From the NCBI GenBank assembly GCA_018830285.1, contig JAHJSB010000014.1, forward strand, positions 1 through 64,000: a stretch of 64,000 nucleotides of DNA. Direction: 5' to 3'. The notes under the pieces were generated by a model. That model was not told the origin of the DNA, searched no databases, and was given only the letters and a program-made list of their open reading frames with translations. The stretch comes from Alphaproteobacteria bacterium. GTDB lineage: Bacteria; Pseudomonadota; Alphaproteobacteria; Caulobacterales; Hyphomonadaceae. Both the position numbers and the translations under genes were made by a program. Shown here one piece after another: positions 16,692 to 26,065 of this stretch (position 1 is its first letter; each line of letters opens with the position of its first letter).

Positions 16692-18122
16692 ATGAGCGGG
16701 CTGTCGGCAATCCTTATTGCAAATATCGCACTGGCGCTGCTGGCAGCGCTGATCCTGTGGCAAGGCTCTCAGCATGCCGAACAGCTGAGTATCGTTCGCA
16801 GGCAGTTCAGCAAGCTGTCCTCGACAGATCCGGTCACTGACCTGCCCAACCGGGCAACCCTTCATGACCGGCTGACCGACGCACTCAACTCGGAAGGTCC
16901 GGACTCGGCACTCATGGTCATCGAACTCGACGGATTCAAAGTCGTCAATGATACGCTGGGACATGAGACCGGCGACGAATTGTTGAGAGCTGTGGCTATG
17001 CGGATGTCGAGCTGCCTGCATCAGAGCGACCTGCTCGCCCGCGTTGGCAACAGCGAATTCGCTGCGCTGATCATGCGCGAAGATGCCGAGAGCCGTGCGA
17101 CGCAAACAGCCCAATCGATCGACAAGGCCATGGATGCGCCGTTCCGCATTCGAGACGATGTTATCAACATCAAGGCCAGCATCGGTATTGCACCGACCAC
17201 GAAAGGTGACTCACCCGCCACGGAAATCCTGCGCCGCGCAGATGTCGCAATGTTCGCCGCCAAGAGCGAGAAGCAGGACAGTATTCGCGTCTACTCGCCA
17301 GCAATGGATGAAGTGCTCCAATTGCGCCGCACGATCAATTCGGAACTCGACCTGGCATTGATGAACAACCAGCTCCAGCTCGTCTACCAGCCCCTTGTGT
17401 GCGCCCGCACCGGCAAGGTGATGAGCGCCGAAGCGCTGATGCGTTGGCCGGGCAAGCCGGGACAGGCAGGATCGCCCGGAGTCTTCATTCCGATTGCCGA
17501 GGAAAGCGGCCTGATCACGAAATTGGGCGCCTGGGCGCTCGATCAGGCCATGTTGGAGATCACGCGCCAGAAGACGATTCCGATCGCGGTCAATGTTTCA
17601 CCCATCCAGTTCCGCGTTGATGGATTCGCCAGCAGCGTCGAAGCAGCCCTTGAGCGTCACGGCATCGACCCGTCATTTCTGCATATCGAGATCACCGAAG
17701 GCGTGCTGATTTCCCATACGGGTGAAGCACAACGGACGATGAAGCGCCTGCGCGAAATGGGTGTGCAGGTCCTACTCGACGATTTCGGCACTGGCTATTC
17801 ATCGCTGAGCTACCTGCAGCAATTTGAATTCGACGGGCTGAAGATCGACCGGGCCTTCATCCAGCAGCTTGATATCGGCCCAACCGGCCGACAGTTGCTG
17901 AAGTCCATTATTGCACTTGGCCACAGCCTCAACATGAAGGTCGTCGCCGAGGGCGTCGAAACCGAAGACCAGGCGGCCATCCTGCAATTGCTGGCCTGTG
18001 ACTTCCTGCAGGGCTATGCGCTGGGCCGTCCCGACGTCGCCGACAAGCTGCACAGCGTCACTCGCCCGGAGGAATTGCTCGGCAACCTGCATCGCAATGG
18101 CGGCTGGAGCGCAGCGAGCTAG
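16692..18122 (+). CDS. GGDEF-EAL protein with degenerate GGDEF, likely c-di-GMP phosphodiesterase
   Basis: 476 residues: one N-terminal membrane helix (about 3-22), a GGDEF domain whose active loop reads RVGNSEF instead of GGDEF and lacks the RxxD inhibitory site, then an intact EAL domain (SAEALMRW, NVSPIQF, EITEGVLI, DDFGTGYSSL, LKIDRAFI, VVAEGVET, LQGYALGRP). It likely hydrolyses c-di-GMP, with the first domain as a GTP sensor or scaffold. Such enzymes often control the motility/attachment switch. The ribosome site is weak, so the start is moderately sure. Confidence 0.92.
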   Translation: MSGLSAILIANIALALLAALILWQGSQHAEQLSIVRRQFSKLSSTDPVTDLPNRATLHDRLTDALNSEGPDSALMVIELDGFKVVNDTLGHETGDELLRAVAMRMSSCLHQSDLLARVGNSEFAALIMREDAESRATQTAQSIDKAMDAPFRIRDDVINIKASIGIAPTTKGDSPATEILRRADVAMFAAKSEKQDSIRVYSPAMDEVLQLRRTINSELDLALMNNQLQLVYQPLVCARTGKVMSAEALMRWPGKPGQAGSPGVFIPIAEESGLITKLGAWALDQAMLEITRQKTIPIAVNVSPIQFRVDGFASSVEAALERHGIDPSFLHIEITEGVLISHTGEAQRTMKRLREMGVQVLLDDFGTGYSSLSYLQQFEFDGLKIDRAFIQQLDIGPTGRQLLKSIIALGHSLNMKVVAEGVETEDQAAILQLLACDFLQGYALGRPDVADKLHSVTRPEELLGNLHRNGGWSAAS

Positions 18123-18496
18123 CGATCCTTGATGTCTGACGCGGTGACCTGTTTGGCGCCGTGGTGGAGCTGGAGGTTGAGCAGAACTGCCTTGGCGACC
18201 GGCAAGAGGATCAGGCACAGCCCGATCAGGACGACGCACAGCGTGGCAAACGCAAAGACCTTTGCCACGGCAGGAAGCGGGCTCATCGGTAGCAGGAACA
18301 GGAACGGGGCGAGCAGGATCAGCACGCCGAAGCCGACGAAGAAAGCAGGCCCGTCTGCCGTATCGGCTGCTGTCATATCGCGTCCGCAAACAGGGCAAGC
18401 GGAATTGAGCTTCAGGTAGCCCGAGAACAGCTTGCCTTTTCCGCAATTACCGCAGCGCAAGCGCAAGCCTGCCAGGATGGGCGTGGTGTTTGCCAT
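18119..18496 (-). CDS. DUF983 family zinc-ribbon membrane protein
   Basis: 125 residues: N-terminal zinc-ribbon CGNCGKGKLF...CPVCGRD followed by two membrane helices. This is the DUF983 layout (LRLRCGNCGKGKLF). Function of the family is unknown, though it is often near cytochrome oxidase genes in alphaproteobacteria. The ATG at 18496 is chosen over 18541 because conservation starts there. Its end overlaps the EAL gene by four bases. Confidence 0.85.
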   Translation of the reverse strand: MANTTPILAGLRLRCGNCGKGKLFSGYLKLNSACPVCGRDMTAADTADGPAFFVGFGVLILLAPFLFLLPMSPLPAVAKVFAFATLCVVLIGLCLILLPVAKAVLLNLQLHHGAKQVTASDIKDR

Positions 18497-18675
18497 ATCA
18501 ATCTCCGTCGCAGGTGCACATGTAATGCCTCGCCGGCACAAAACAGCCGCGCCAAACCGTCGCTGCGGCCGGTGCGCGCCATCGCACCGCCCGGATTAAG
18601 TTCGGACGACCCTTGACCTTGGCCTTCGCTTTGCACACCAGAGCAACGCAGATTGCCTGAACAAGAGTGCGTTGA

Positions 18676-19620
18676 ATGTCCGACCCTGTATTTCCCTCGA
18701 TTGCCATTGTCGGCGCCGGCCTGATCGGCGCTTCGATCGCCCGTGCCGCCATCGAATATGGTGCAGCAGGTTCTGTCATTCTGTACGATGCCAGCGATGA
18801 CGTGCGCGACCGGGCAAACGGGCTGGGCCTTGGCGCAGTCGTGGACACACTGCCGGCCGCCGTCGCAAACGCTGATTGCGTATTCCTGTGCGTGCCAGTT
18901 GGCGCCCTGAGCGCTGTTGCGACGGACGCCGTTCCGCATATGAAGACGGGCGCCATCCTGACCGATGTCGGATCGGTGAAGGGCGAAGCAGCAGCGGCCC
19001 TGACAGCCGCCGGTGACGGCCGCATCCATATCATTCCCGGCCACCCGATTGCGGGCACCGAACAATCCGGTCCGGAAGCCGGGTTCGCGACCCTGTTCCG
19101 CGATGCCTGGCACATCCTGACTCCCGGCGACGACACCTCGCCGGACTATCTCGCTGCCGTCGATGCGCTGACGCGGTTCTGGCAGGGGCTGGGCGCGAAG
19201 GTCGAGACGATGGACGCGGCCCGCCATGACCGCGTGCTCGCAATCACCAGCCACCTGCCCCACCTCATCGCGTTCAACATTGTCGCAACCGCGTTCGACA
19301 TGGAGACAGTGGAACAGGGCGAAGTGGTCAAGTATTCGGCCGGCGGGTTTCGCGACTTCACGCGCATCGCGGCCTCGGACCCGGTCATGTGGCGCGACGT
19401 GTTTCTGACCAATAAAGATGCCGTGCTCGAGTGCCTCGGCCGGTTCTCCGAAGATCTCGCTGCCCTGCAGCGGGCCATCCGATGGGGCGACGGCGATATG
19501 CTGATGCGGGAATTTTCCCGGGCCAGGACAATCCGCAAGGCGATCATTGATGCGGGACAGGATTCCGGCGAAGTGAACTTCGGTCGCAATCCGCATCCCG
19601 AGCCTGAGGCGGAAAAATGA
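18676..19620 (+). CDS. tyrA: Prephenate/arogenate dehydrogenase
   Basis: 314 residues: Rossmann motif VGAGLIGASIARA, LCVPVGA, DVGSVKGE, PGHPIAGTEQSG with the prephenate-binding His, and a helical dimer domain (HDRVLAITSHLPHLIAF, GFRDFTRIAASDPVMW). It oxidatively decarboxylates prephenate or arogenate in tyrosine synthesis. No regulatory ACT domain is present. Its stop overlaps the next start (ATGA), coupling it to the DUF2164 gene. Confidence 0.94.
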   Translation: MSDPVFPSIAIVGAGLIGASIARAAIEYGAAGSVILYDASDDVRDRANGLGLGAVVDTLPAAVANADCVFLCVPVGALSAVATDAVPHMKTGAILTDVGSVKGEAAAALTAAGDGRIHIIPGHPIAGTEQSGPEAGFATLFRDAWHILTPGDDTSPDYLAAVDALTRFWQGLGAKVETMDAARHDRVLAITSHLPHLIAFNIVATAFDMETVEQGEVVKYSAGGFRDFTRIAASDPVMWRDVFLTNKDAVLECLGRFSEDLAALQRAIRWGDGDMLMREFSRARTIRKAIIDAGQDSGEVNFGRNPHPEPEAEK

Positions 19621-19856
19621 AAGAGATCACGCTGAGCCCTGAACGCCGGGAAACCCTTTGCCGCGATGTACAGAAAACATTTAGTACCAAATTCGACGAG
19701 ACGCTGAGCGACTTCCGGGCTGGCGAAATCGTCGACCTGATGCTGAAGACGATGGGACCGCCTGTGTACAGTCAGGCGGTGCAGGACGTGCGGGCGCATT
19801 TACAGGGCAAGCTGGATGATCTCGAAGGCGAGGTTTGGGTCGACGAAAGCGCCTGA
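19617..19856 (+). CDS. DUF2164 family small protein
   Basis: 79 residues with the family layout [19 protein letters not shown]...[28 protein letters not shown]. Function unknown. It overlaps the upstream tyrA by four bases and ends 50 bases before the msrB start, so it may be the last gene of a tyrA operon or link to msrB. Confidence 0.8.
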   Translation: MKEITLSPERRETLCRDVQKTFSTKFDETLSDFRAGEIVDLMLKTMGPPVYSQAVQDVRAHLQGKLDDLEGEVWVDESA

Positions 19857-19906
19857 CGGGCACACAGCCTTGTGTGTGTTGCGTGTCTGAACCTATTGCT
19901 AGACCC

Positions 19907-20437
19907 ATGCGCATGAAACACGTCCTGTCCCGCCGCGCCCTTCTCCTGTCCGGTTCTGCTGCTGTTGCGGTGGCCGCCTGTTCCTCCGCCGGTGCCGACA
20001 AGCCACAATCATCCGACGCCAACAGCGCTTCTGACCCGTTTGCAGGCAGCGAATGGCGGACGATGAGCCAGGATGAGTGGCGTGCGCGCCTGTCGCCTGA
20101 GGCCTTTGCCGTGTTGCGCAAGGCGGATACCGAACGGGCATTCACCTCGCCCCTGAACAAAGAGAAACGCGACGGGACGTATCACTGCGCAGGCTGTGAC
20201 CTGCCGCTGTTCGCATCGGACACGAAATTCGACAGCGGCACGGGCTGGCCGAGCTTTTTCGACGTCATGCCGGGTGCAATCACGACGAGCCTCGATCGCA
20301 AGCTGATCTATACGCGCACCGAATACCACTGTGCCCGCTGCCTTGGGCACCAGGGCCATGTGTTCGACGATGGCCCAGCCCCGACCGGCCAGCGCTGGTG
20401 CAATAATGGCGTGGCGCTGACCTTCAGGCCGGCCTGA
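19907..20437 (+). CDS. msrB: Lipoprotein methionine-(R)-sulfoxide reductase MsrB
   Basis: 176 residues. The N-terminus ([16 protein letters not shown]...VAVAAC) combines twin-arginine and lipobox features, so the enzyme is exported and probably lipid-anchored. The MsrB domain follows: CAGC and CARC zinc-site pairs, [28 protein letters not shown], and the catalytic Cys in [11 protein letters not shown]. It repairs oxidised methionines in envelope proteins. A second ATG at 19913 is an alternative start. Confidence 0.93.
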   Translation: MRMKHVLSRRALLLSGSAAVAVAACSSAGADKPQSSDANSASDPFAGSEWRTMSQDEWRARLSPEAFAVLRKADTERAFTSPLNKEKRDGTYHCAGCDLPLFASDTKFDSGTGWPSFFDVMPGAITTSLDRKLIYTRTEYHCARCLGHQGHVFDDGPAPTGQRWCNNGVALTFRPA

Positions 20438-20439
20438 TC

Positions 20440-21633
20440 CTATTCGATGATTTCCATGCCTTCGGGTATGACGATAGGCGCGGAAGCGACGGCGACATTC
20501 TGCTCGACCTGCTCACCGGGACCATTTTCGCGGCGCTCATACGCTTTGACCAGTGACAGGTATGGCGGAACGTGCGCCCAGCCATGCTCGGCCGTGTTTT
20601 CGACGATCTCGAAGTGCAGGTGGAAGGTCGTCGCGGAGCCGCCGAAATCGTTCGAGACAAACCCGAGGGACTGGCCGGCAGTGACGGTGTCACCGGTCTT
20701 CACCTTGAGCTTTGCCATGTTGAGGTGAAGGTATTTGTAGATGCGGCCACCGGCGCGCAGGCTGATCGAATAGGAGCCCACATTCGAGATGACGCCATCT
20801 TCGGCGGCGACGACCTCATGCAGCGTGCGGTCGGCCTTGGCCGTGGACCGCATCGTGCTGCACTGGGCGGGCGTACCGACGCGGATATCCTGACCCTGGT
20901 GGATTTTTTCCACCGGGCAGAGGGGTGACCCGCGATTGGCGCTGCGGGTTTCGCAGAAATTGTCGCGCCATGGATAGGCGTAGTTGCGCGCATCGCACTG
21001 ATCGCCGCCGCCGACGCCGCCACCAAAGGTGAAGACCTGTGATTGCAGGTAGGCCGGTGCCGCAGCGATCGGAAACACCATGTCAGGCGCATGGACGACC
21101 TGGTCGCCGGAGCCTTGCCCGGTGCCAGGGATCAGCGCACCGGGGGCGAAGAAGCTGAACACCGGCTCGGGAGCCGGTTCCGGAACGGCGGGCGTGACCG
21201 GGTCGACGGGGGGCGTCACGGGTGTGTCTGCGGTGTCGCCCACAGGAGGTGTGGGGTCGGTCTGGGTGTCGGACGTGTCAGGCGTATCGGTTGCATCCGG
21301 CGGGACATCGACCGGATCGGCAACCGGGGGTATATCGGTAGGCGCATCCACGTCGCTATCCGGCGGTGTCGCCGGATCGTCGCCCGACACCGGATCGGTC
21401 GCGTGCGTATCGCCATCGACCGGCGTGTCGGGCGTGGTGTCTCCCGTGTCGCCATAGGGGTTGTCGACAGGCGCACCCGGCGGCGGTGGCCCGGGGGCGC
21501 CGGGGGGGATTGCGGGGCCCGGTTCGGGGGTGGACGGTGTCGGTCCGCCGTCCCCCGGAAAGCGGATGAAGTCACAGCCGGCAAGTCCCGACAGCGCGGC
21601 GGCCGCCAGGATGAACGAAACTTTTTTCAGCAT
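20440..21633 (-). CDS. M23 peptidase lipoprotein with long acidic Pro/Thr/Asp linker
   Basis: 397 residues: lipoprotein signal (ALSGLAGC), a roughly 130-residue low-complexity linker rich in Pro, Asp and Thr, then an M23/LytM domain with HQGQDIRVG (His/Asp metal ligands), YKYLHLN and the HLHFE metal/catalytic motif. All zinc ligands are present, so active peptidoglycan endopeptidase is likely. It is the last gene of a four-gene operon and its start overlaps the preceding stop (ATGA). Confidence 0.88.
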   Translation of the reverse strand: MLKKVSFILAAAALSGLAGCDFIRFPGDGGPTPSTPEPGPAIPPGAPGPPPPGAPVDNPYGDTGDTTPDTPVDGDTHATDPVSGDDPATPPDSDVDAPTDIPPVADPVDVPPDATDTPDTSDTQTDPTPPVGDTADTPVTPPVDPVTPAVPEPAPEPVFSFFAPGALIPGTGQGSGDQVVHAPDMVFPIAAAPAYLQSQVFTFGGGVGGGDQCDARNYAYPWRDNFCETRSANRGSPLCPVEKIHQGQDIRVGTPAQCSTMRSTAKADRTLHEVVAAEDGVISNVGSYSISLRAGGRIYKYLHLNMAKLKVKTGDTVTAGQSLGFVSNDFGGSATTFHLHFEIVENTAEHGWAHVPPYLSLVKAYERRENGPGEQVEQNVAVASAPIVIPEGMEIIE

Positions 21634-22274
21634 CAGCGTGTCCCCGCGATGACCAGTTTACGGGCGATTTCGAGCGCCTCGTCCTCTCCGATACAGGTCG
21701 GGGCCTCGCCCGAACTGTTCTTGCATTCGAATTCGATCAGATAGTCGGCACCATAGCGCGAGAAGGCGACCTGCGCGCCGGAGGCGGTGGCCTCAAAGGT
21801 CGGTTCGGTGTCACCAGATGTGTCAGCGGTATCTCGGGCACCAACGATTTCGTTCGTACCGTTGACGACGATGTTATAGTCAATTCCGGGATAGGCCGCG
21901 AAATAGCCGTCGCTCATCGGCTGGAACTTTACGCCGTCTTCTGCGGACTGCGGCACGACGATGCCGGTGGGTAGCAGGACGGGCACCGGCGCGGCTTCGG
22001 CGCCGGACTGGACCTGGAAAGCGCCTGCGCCGCGATCATCACTTGGCACCGAAGCCATGTCACGCCGGGCTGCCTCCCAATCGATCGTGGCAGTGCTTGC
22101 AACAGCTTCGGGTCGCACCGGGGTTTCGCGATCAGCAGGTGGATTATCGGCCGTTGTCGCCGGTGCTGCCGCGACCGCTGTATCGGACGCCGGGTCTGGT
22201 CCCTTGAGACGGTCACAGCCCGTCAGGGCAAATGCCAAAACAGCCACGAGGGCGAGCGTGCTGGACGTGTTCAT
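21633..22274 (-). CDS. Small lipoprotein of unknown function
   Basis: 213 residues with lipobox (LTGC), an Ala/Pro/Thr-rich linker and a compact C-terminal domain containing SRYGADYLIEFEC and CIGEDEALEIARKL. No family recognised. The two cysteines of the C-terminal domain could form a disulfide. It is co-transcribed with a subtilase and an M23 peptidase, so an accessory envelope role is inferred. Confidence 0.75.
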   Translation of the reverse strand: MNTSSTLALVAVLAFALTGCDRLKGPDPASDTAVAAAPATTADNPPADRETPVRPEAVASTATIDWEAARRDMASVPSDDRGAGAFQVQSGAEAAPVPVLLPTGIVVPQSAEDGVKFQPMSDGYFAAYPGIDYNIVVNGTNEIVGARDTADTSGDTEPTFEATASGAQVAFSRYGADYLIEFECKNSSGEAPTCIGEDEALEIARKLVIAGTR

Positions 22275-22276
22275 TG

Positions 22277-22909
22277 TCAGTCTTCCTTTCCAGGATGGGC
22301 GATATAGTCGGGATCCGCATAGGCGACCCCGTCCACGGCCATGATTTTCTCCTGCACCGAACGGATGGCCGCGCGGGTCGGCTCGACGCCCGGGGGCATT
22401 TGATAGGCAAGCCTGATTTCGCCTGAATAGCTGGCCCCGACCAGCATGAAATCTCTCAAGGCCGGCGTACGCCGGACATAGTCGGCAAAGGCCTGCTCAG
22501 CCGCTGCCGGGTCTTTCTTGTAAAGGCGCGCCACCGAATCAATTTCCGGCGCACCCTTGATCCGCACGATAAACGTGACCTCCACCCCGGTCGCCTGCGC
22601 CGTGATCACGCTTTGCGGAACCTGAGCCGGCTGAATCGCGGGGCCATCAGGCGGGGGACCGCCTTCGGTGTCCAATGGCGCTGGCGCATCCGGAAGCGTG
22701 CCAATCAGCGGACTGGCATCCCGGTCGACGCGCGCATCAGGCAGTAGGGCAGGCACCGCTTCCGACACGCCGGACAAGGTCACACTCGGCTGGTCATCGC
22801 TATCGGGTGACCCCGCCAGGACAAACAGGCCTGTCGCTCCAGCAAGCAATGCCAGGCCTGCCAGACCGAGCGGGCCGCCAAAATGAAACGGGGAGCGAAG
22901 GCCTGCCAT
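22277..22909 (-). CDS. Membrane-anchored protein with S8-propeptide-like C-terminus
   Basis: 210 residues: one N-terminal membrane helix (about 12-32), a Pro-rich linker, and a C-terminal domain ending VQEKIMAVDGVAYADPDYIAHP. That ending resembles the segment that closes subtilase propeptide/I9 inhibitor domains, and the adjacent subtilase has a similar stretch (LRASGQFEYVEKDFIF) before its catalytic domain. A stand-alone inhibitor or folding partner is inferred. The start at 22909 lies two bases after the subtilase stop; a longer frame would overlap that gene. Confidence 0.7.
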   Translation of the reverse strand: MAGLRSPFHFGGPLGLAGLALLAGATGLFVLAGSPDSDDQPSVTLSGVSEAVPALLPDARVDRDASPLIGTLPDAPAPLDTEGGPPPDGPAIQPAQVPQSVITAQATGVEVTFIVRIKGAPEIDSVARLYKKDPAAAEQAFADYVRRTPALRDFMLVGASYSGEIRLAYQMPPGVEPTRAAIRSVQEKIMAVDGVAYADPDYIAHPGKED

Positions 22910-22911
22910 GG

Positions 22912-25230
22912 CTATTGCGTGCCTCCGCCCGTGCTGAGCGGCGGCACGTTGGCAAGGTTCAGCAAGCCACCGCACGGACGCGCGCACATGTCCGGACTGC
23001 CGGGGATCGGCGTCGTGCCGGGATAGGTTGCGCAGGCGCCTGCACACTGGAGCGGCTCGCGTTTATCGAGCGCCGCGATCAGCGTCGCCTTCAGCTCTGA
23101 CGTGGTCGCGTCCGGTTGGCGGGCCTTGAGCAAGGCCAGCGCGGCCGAGACGTGCGGGGCGGCCATGCTGGTGCCCTGTTCGTAGGCGTAGAAGCAGGTG
23201 TCCACGCCTTCTCCCGTGACAGGGTCATAGCAATTGGTTGCGGCCTTGGTGGACAGGACGCCATCGGGGCGACCGTCGCCATTGTCGTCGCGGGTCAGGT
23301 CGCCGCCCGGTGCGATGACCGTGACGTTCGGACCGAAGTTCGAATAGGGCGCGATCTGGCCACGGGCATCGCCAGCCGCCACCGAGATGACATTCTGGCA
23401 GCCGCCGGGGGCATAGAACTGTGTTGAGACACGGGCATTACCCGCTGCAGAGACGACGATTACGCCACGGTCCACAACCGAGTCGATCGCATCCTGCAGC
23501 GAGGCCGGGCAGAATTCGAACAGGCCGATGGACAGGTTGATGATGTCCGCCGGATTGTCGTTCCAGACCTCATTGCCAAGCGCATCTTCACCCGGAATCA
23601 GGCCGCCGGCCCAGCGGATGGCGTCATTGATATCCGACAGGCGTCCACCGCATTTGCCGAGCGCCCGCACCGGAACAATTTTCACGTTCCAGGCGCCGCC
23701 CGCAACACCGGTCGCATTGTTCGACGCAGCCGCACCGATCGTGCCGGCAACGTGCGTGCCGTGGAACGTATCCGCGGCGAAGGGCTGGGTCGGATCGCAC
23801 ATGTCGCCCGGGTCGTTGGCATCATTGTCGCGCCCATCGCCATCATTGCCCATGCGCGGATCGGAAACCATGTCCCAGCCTGCTGCCACATTCGGCGAAT
23901 CCTTGATGTCGGGATGCTGCATCTGCAGGCCGGTATCGACCACGGCCACCACGACCTGATCCGAGCCTTCATTGGCCTGGTGGGTCCAGAAATCCTGGAA
24001 TCCCGCACCGCCGGCCGACTTGCCTTCACTCGTACCATTGCTCTGAAAATTCCATTGCAGGCTCCAGAGCGGGTCATTGGGCGTGATGTCGGTCAGCGCG
24101 GCAGGCGTTGCCGGCGTGTCACCCGGGACCGTTCCCGTGGACGGCGTAGAGCCGGGAGTTGTTCCGGGATCGGTAGGGCGCGGACGCCGCACGAACTGGT
24201 TCTGGAAAATGAAATCCTTCTCGACATATTCGAACTGGCCGGATGCCCGCAGGTCTTCCACGATGCATTCAGTTGCCATGGCCGCATTTGACTGGATGGT
24301 GACGAGATCGACAGTGTCAGGGCAGCCTGCGCCGGAATCGACCGCGAGGAAACTTGCCTGCAGTTTTGCGGCAGCATCTTCCGGGCTGAAACGCGTCGGG
24401 TCAGCGCCATCCGAACCGATCTGGATCACCATCTGGCCTTCGCGCGAGAGGGCGACCTGACCGTCCATGCCATATTTTGACAGGGTGTCGAGCATCACGG
24501 AATTGGCGTCCTGCTGCTTGCGGATGGCATCGCCCGAGATCACCGACCGGCGGGCCAGTTTCCTGGCCGCAACGCGTCGTGTCTCCGGGACAGCCTCCAT
24601 CGAGCGAGGGGCCAGGCTGCGGGTGCGCAGCTGAGGTGCAGGCTCTTCGGCTGCCGTGCGTTCCAGTTCCCTGGTCGCGTTGGCGATCTGGTTTTGCGAT
24701 TCCTGGGGTGCCGCCGGGTCGAGCTTGACCGTTGGCATCAGGCGCGCGGGCCGCACAAGCCCCCCGGATTCGGCCGGCGCAGGCGCGGCGGCCGGGGCTT
24801 CAGCTTCACCGGCTGCCGATGCAGGCGCTTCTTCGAGCATGGCCATCTCAGGTTCGACTTCCTCGAACAATTCATCGTCTTCCATCATCAGCGCGTCTTC
24901 TTCGTCGAACGCGACGGTCTGGATATCCTTTGGTTTGGCGATAATCGAGCCGATCGCGAACATGGCCCTTTCGCTTTCCGCCTGAAAAGCAATGTCATTG
25001 ACCAGCGTGCCGGCGATCGCGCGGTCCATGACGGAGGCGGCCAGCAATGTTTGATCGGCGCCGGGTTCGACGACGGCACGGCCGCTGATCTGGTCGAGTG
25101 TTGCGTCGGCGAGTTCACGGGCCCGCTCGAGCCGTGTGCCCTGCTGGTCGCAGGCAGCAAGTACGAGTAGACCTGCCAAAGCGGCGCCGACGGCAAGTCG
25201 CGTGGTTTTCATGGTCAGGTTCGACAGCAT
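22912..25230 (-). CDS. Lipoprotein subtilisin-like serine peptidase (S8)
   Basis: 772 residues: lipoprotein signal (GLLVLAAC), a long acidic/Ala-Pro region, a propeptide-like segment, then the S8 catalytic domain with Asp432 (VVDTGLQ), His490 (HGTHVAG) and Ser688 (GTSMAAP), all intact. It is an envelope-anchored protease of unknown target. The start at 25230 has AAGGGGA upstream; ATG 25212 is weaker. It heads a four-gene operon with a propeptide-like protein, a lipoprotein and an M23 peptidase. The sirtuin gene is divergent. Confidence 0.93.
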   Translation of the reverse strand: MLSNLTMKTTRLAVGAALAGLLVLAACDQQGTRLERARELADATLDQISGRAVVEPGADQTLLAASVMDRAIAGTLVNDIAFQAESERAMFAIGSIIAKPKDIQTVAFDEEDALMMEDDELFEEVEPEMAMLEEAPASAAGEAEAPAAAPAPAESGGLVRPARLMPTVKLDPAAPQESQNQIANATRELERTAAEEPAPQLRTRSLAPRSMEAVPETRRVAARKLARRSVISGDAIRKQQDANSVMLDTLSKYGMDGQVALSREGQMVIQIGSDGADPTRFSPEDAAAKLQASFLAVDSGAGCPDTVDLVTIQSNAAMATECIVEDLRASGQFEYVEKDFIFQNQFVRRPRPTDPGTTPGSTPSTGTVPGDTPATPAALTDITPNDPLWSLQWNFQSNGTSEGKSAGGAGFQDFWTHQANEGSDQVVVAVVDTGLQMQHPDIKDSPNVAAGWDMVSDPRMGNDGDGRDNDANDPGDMCDPTQPFAADTFHGTHVAGTIGAAASNNATGVAGGAWNVKIVPVRALGKCGGRLSDINDAIRWAGGLIPGEDALGNEVWNDNPADIINLSIGLFEFCPASLQDAIDSVVDRGVIVVSAAGNARVSTQFYAPGGCQNVISVAAGDARGQIAPYSNFGPNVTVIAPGGDLTRDDNGDGRPDGVLSTKAATNCYDPVTGEGVDTCFYAYEQGTSMAAPHVSAALALLKARQPDATTSELKATLIAALDKREPLQCAGACATYPGTTPIPGSPDMCARPCGGLLNLANVPPLSTGGGTQ

Positions 25231-25314
25231 GTCAGAATGTCCCCTTGCAATTGCCAACGTAGCCCCCGGTCCCCTAAATTAACCGTGTGTTTAGATTATG
25301 ACGAGGCCTGCCAC

Positions 25315-26040
25315 ATGTCCAATGCTTACGCGCAGCCCGGTATCGTTGTGCTTACCGGTGCTGGTATATCTGCCGAAAGCGGCCTCGGCACGTTCCGCGA
25401 TGTCGATGGCATCTGGACCAAATACCCGCTGGACGACCTTGCCACACCGGAGGGGTTTGCCCGCAATCCCGCCTTCGTGCAGGAATTCTACAATGCACGA
25501 CGGGCGCAGCTGAAGACGTCCGAGCCGAATGCAGCCCACCTGGCGCTGGCGCGACTGGAAGCGGCCATGCAGGCATCCGGGCGCCGGTTCACGCTGGTAA
25601 CGCAGAATGTCGACCATCTGCATGAGAAGGCCGGCAGCCAGAATGTGCTGCACATGCATGGCGAGCTGCTCAAGGTTCGGTGCGAGGCCTGCGGGTCGGT
25701 CGTGAGGTGGCCGGGCGATATCAGCGTGGCAACACCCTGCCCGGTCTGTGAGGCTGTCGGCCTCATGCGGCCCCATATTGTGTGGTTCGGCGAAATGCCA
25801 CTCTACATGGACGAAATCGAAGCCGACCTCGCGCGGGCGGACCTGTTTGTGTCAATCGGGACCAGTGGCAATGTCTATCCCGCCGCAGGCTTTGTTCAGA
25901 TGGCGCGGCGCGTGGGCGCACGGACGCTGGAGCTGAACCTTGAACCGTCTGACGGGGCGAGCTTTTTCAACGAGACGCGCTATGGCAAGGCGAGCGACGT
26001 GGTGCCGGACTGGACGAACGAGTTGATGGCCCTGCTGTGA
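25315..26040 (+). CDS. cobB: NAD-dependent protein deacylase (sirtuin, CobB type)
   Basis: 241 residues: GAGISAESGLGTFRD NAD motif, TQNVDHLHEKAG, catalytic His in MHGELL, zinc cysteines (CEAC, CPVC), RPHIVWFGE and GTSGNVYPA. The YNARR segment matches the Tyr-x-x-Arg pair that gives class III sirtuins (CobB, SIRT5) desuccinylase activity. The start at 25315 gives the normal N-terminus; a frame from 25237 adds an unconserved leader. Convergent with the first flagellar operon. Confidence 0.94.
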   Translation: MSNAYAQPGIVVLTGAGISAESGLGTFRDVDGIWTKYPLDDLATPEGFARNPAFVQEFYNARRAQLKTSEPNAAHLALARLEAAMQASGRRFTLVTQNVDHLHEKAGSQNVLHMHGELLKVRCEACGSVVRWPGDISVATPCPVCEAVGLMRPHIVWFGEMPLYMDEIEADLARADLFVSIGTSGNVYPAAGFVQMARRVGARTLELNLEPSDGASFFNETRYGKASDVVPDWTNELMALL

Positions 26041-26065
26041 GCAAGCGTCACTGACAGCGCAGACG

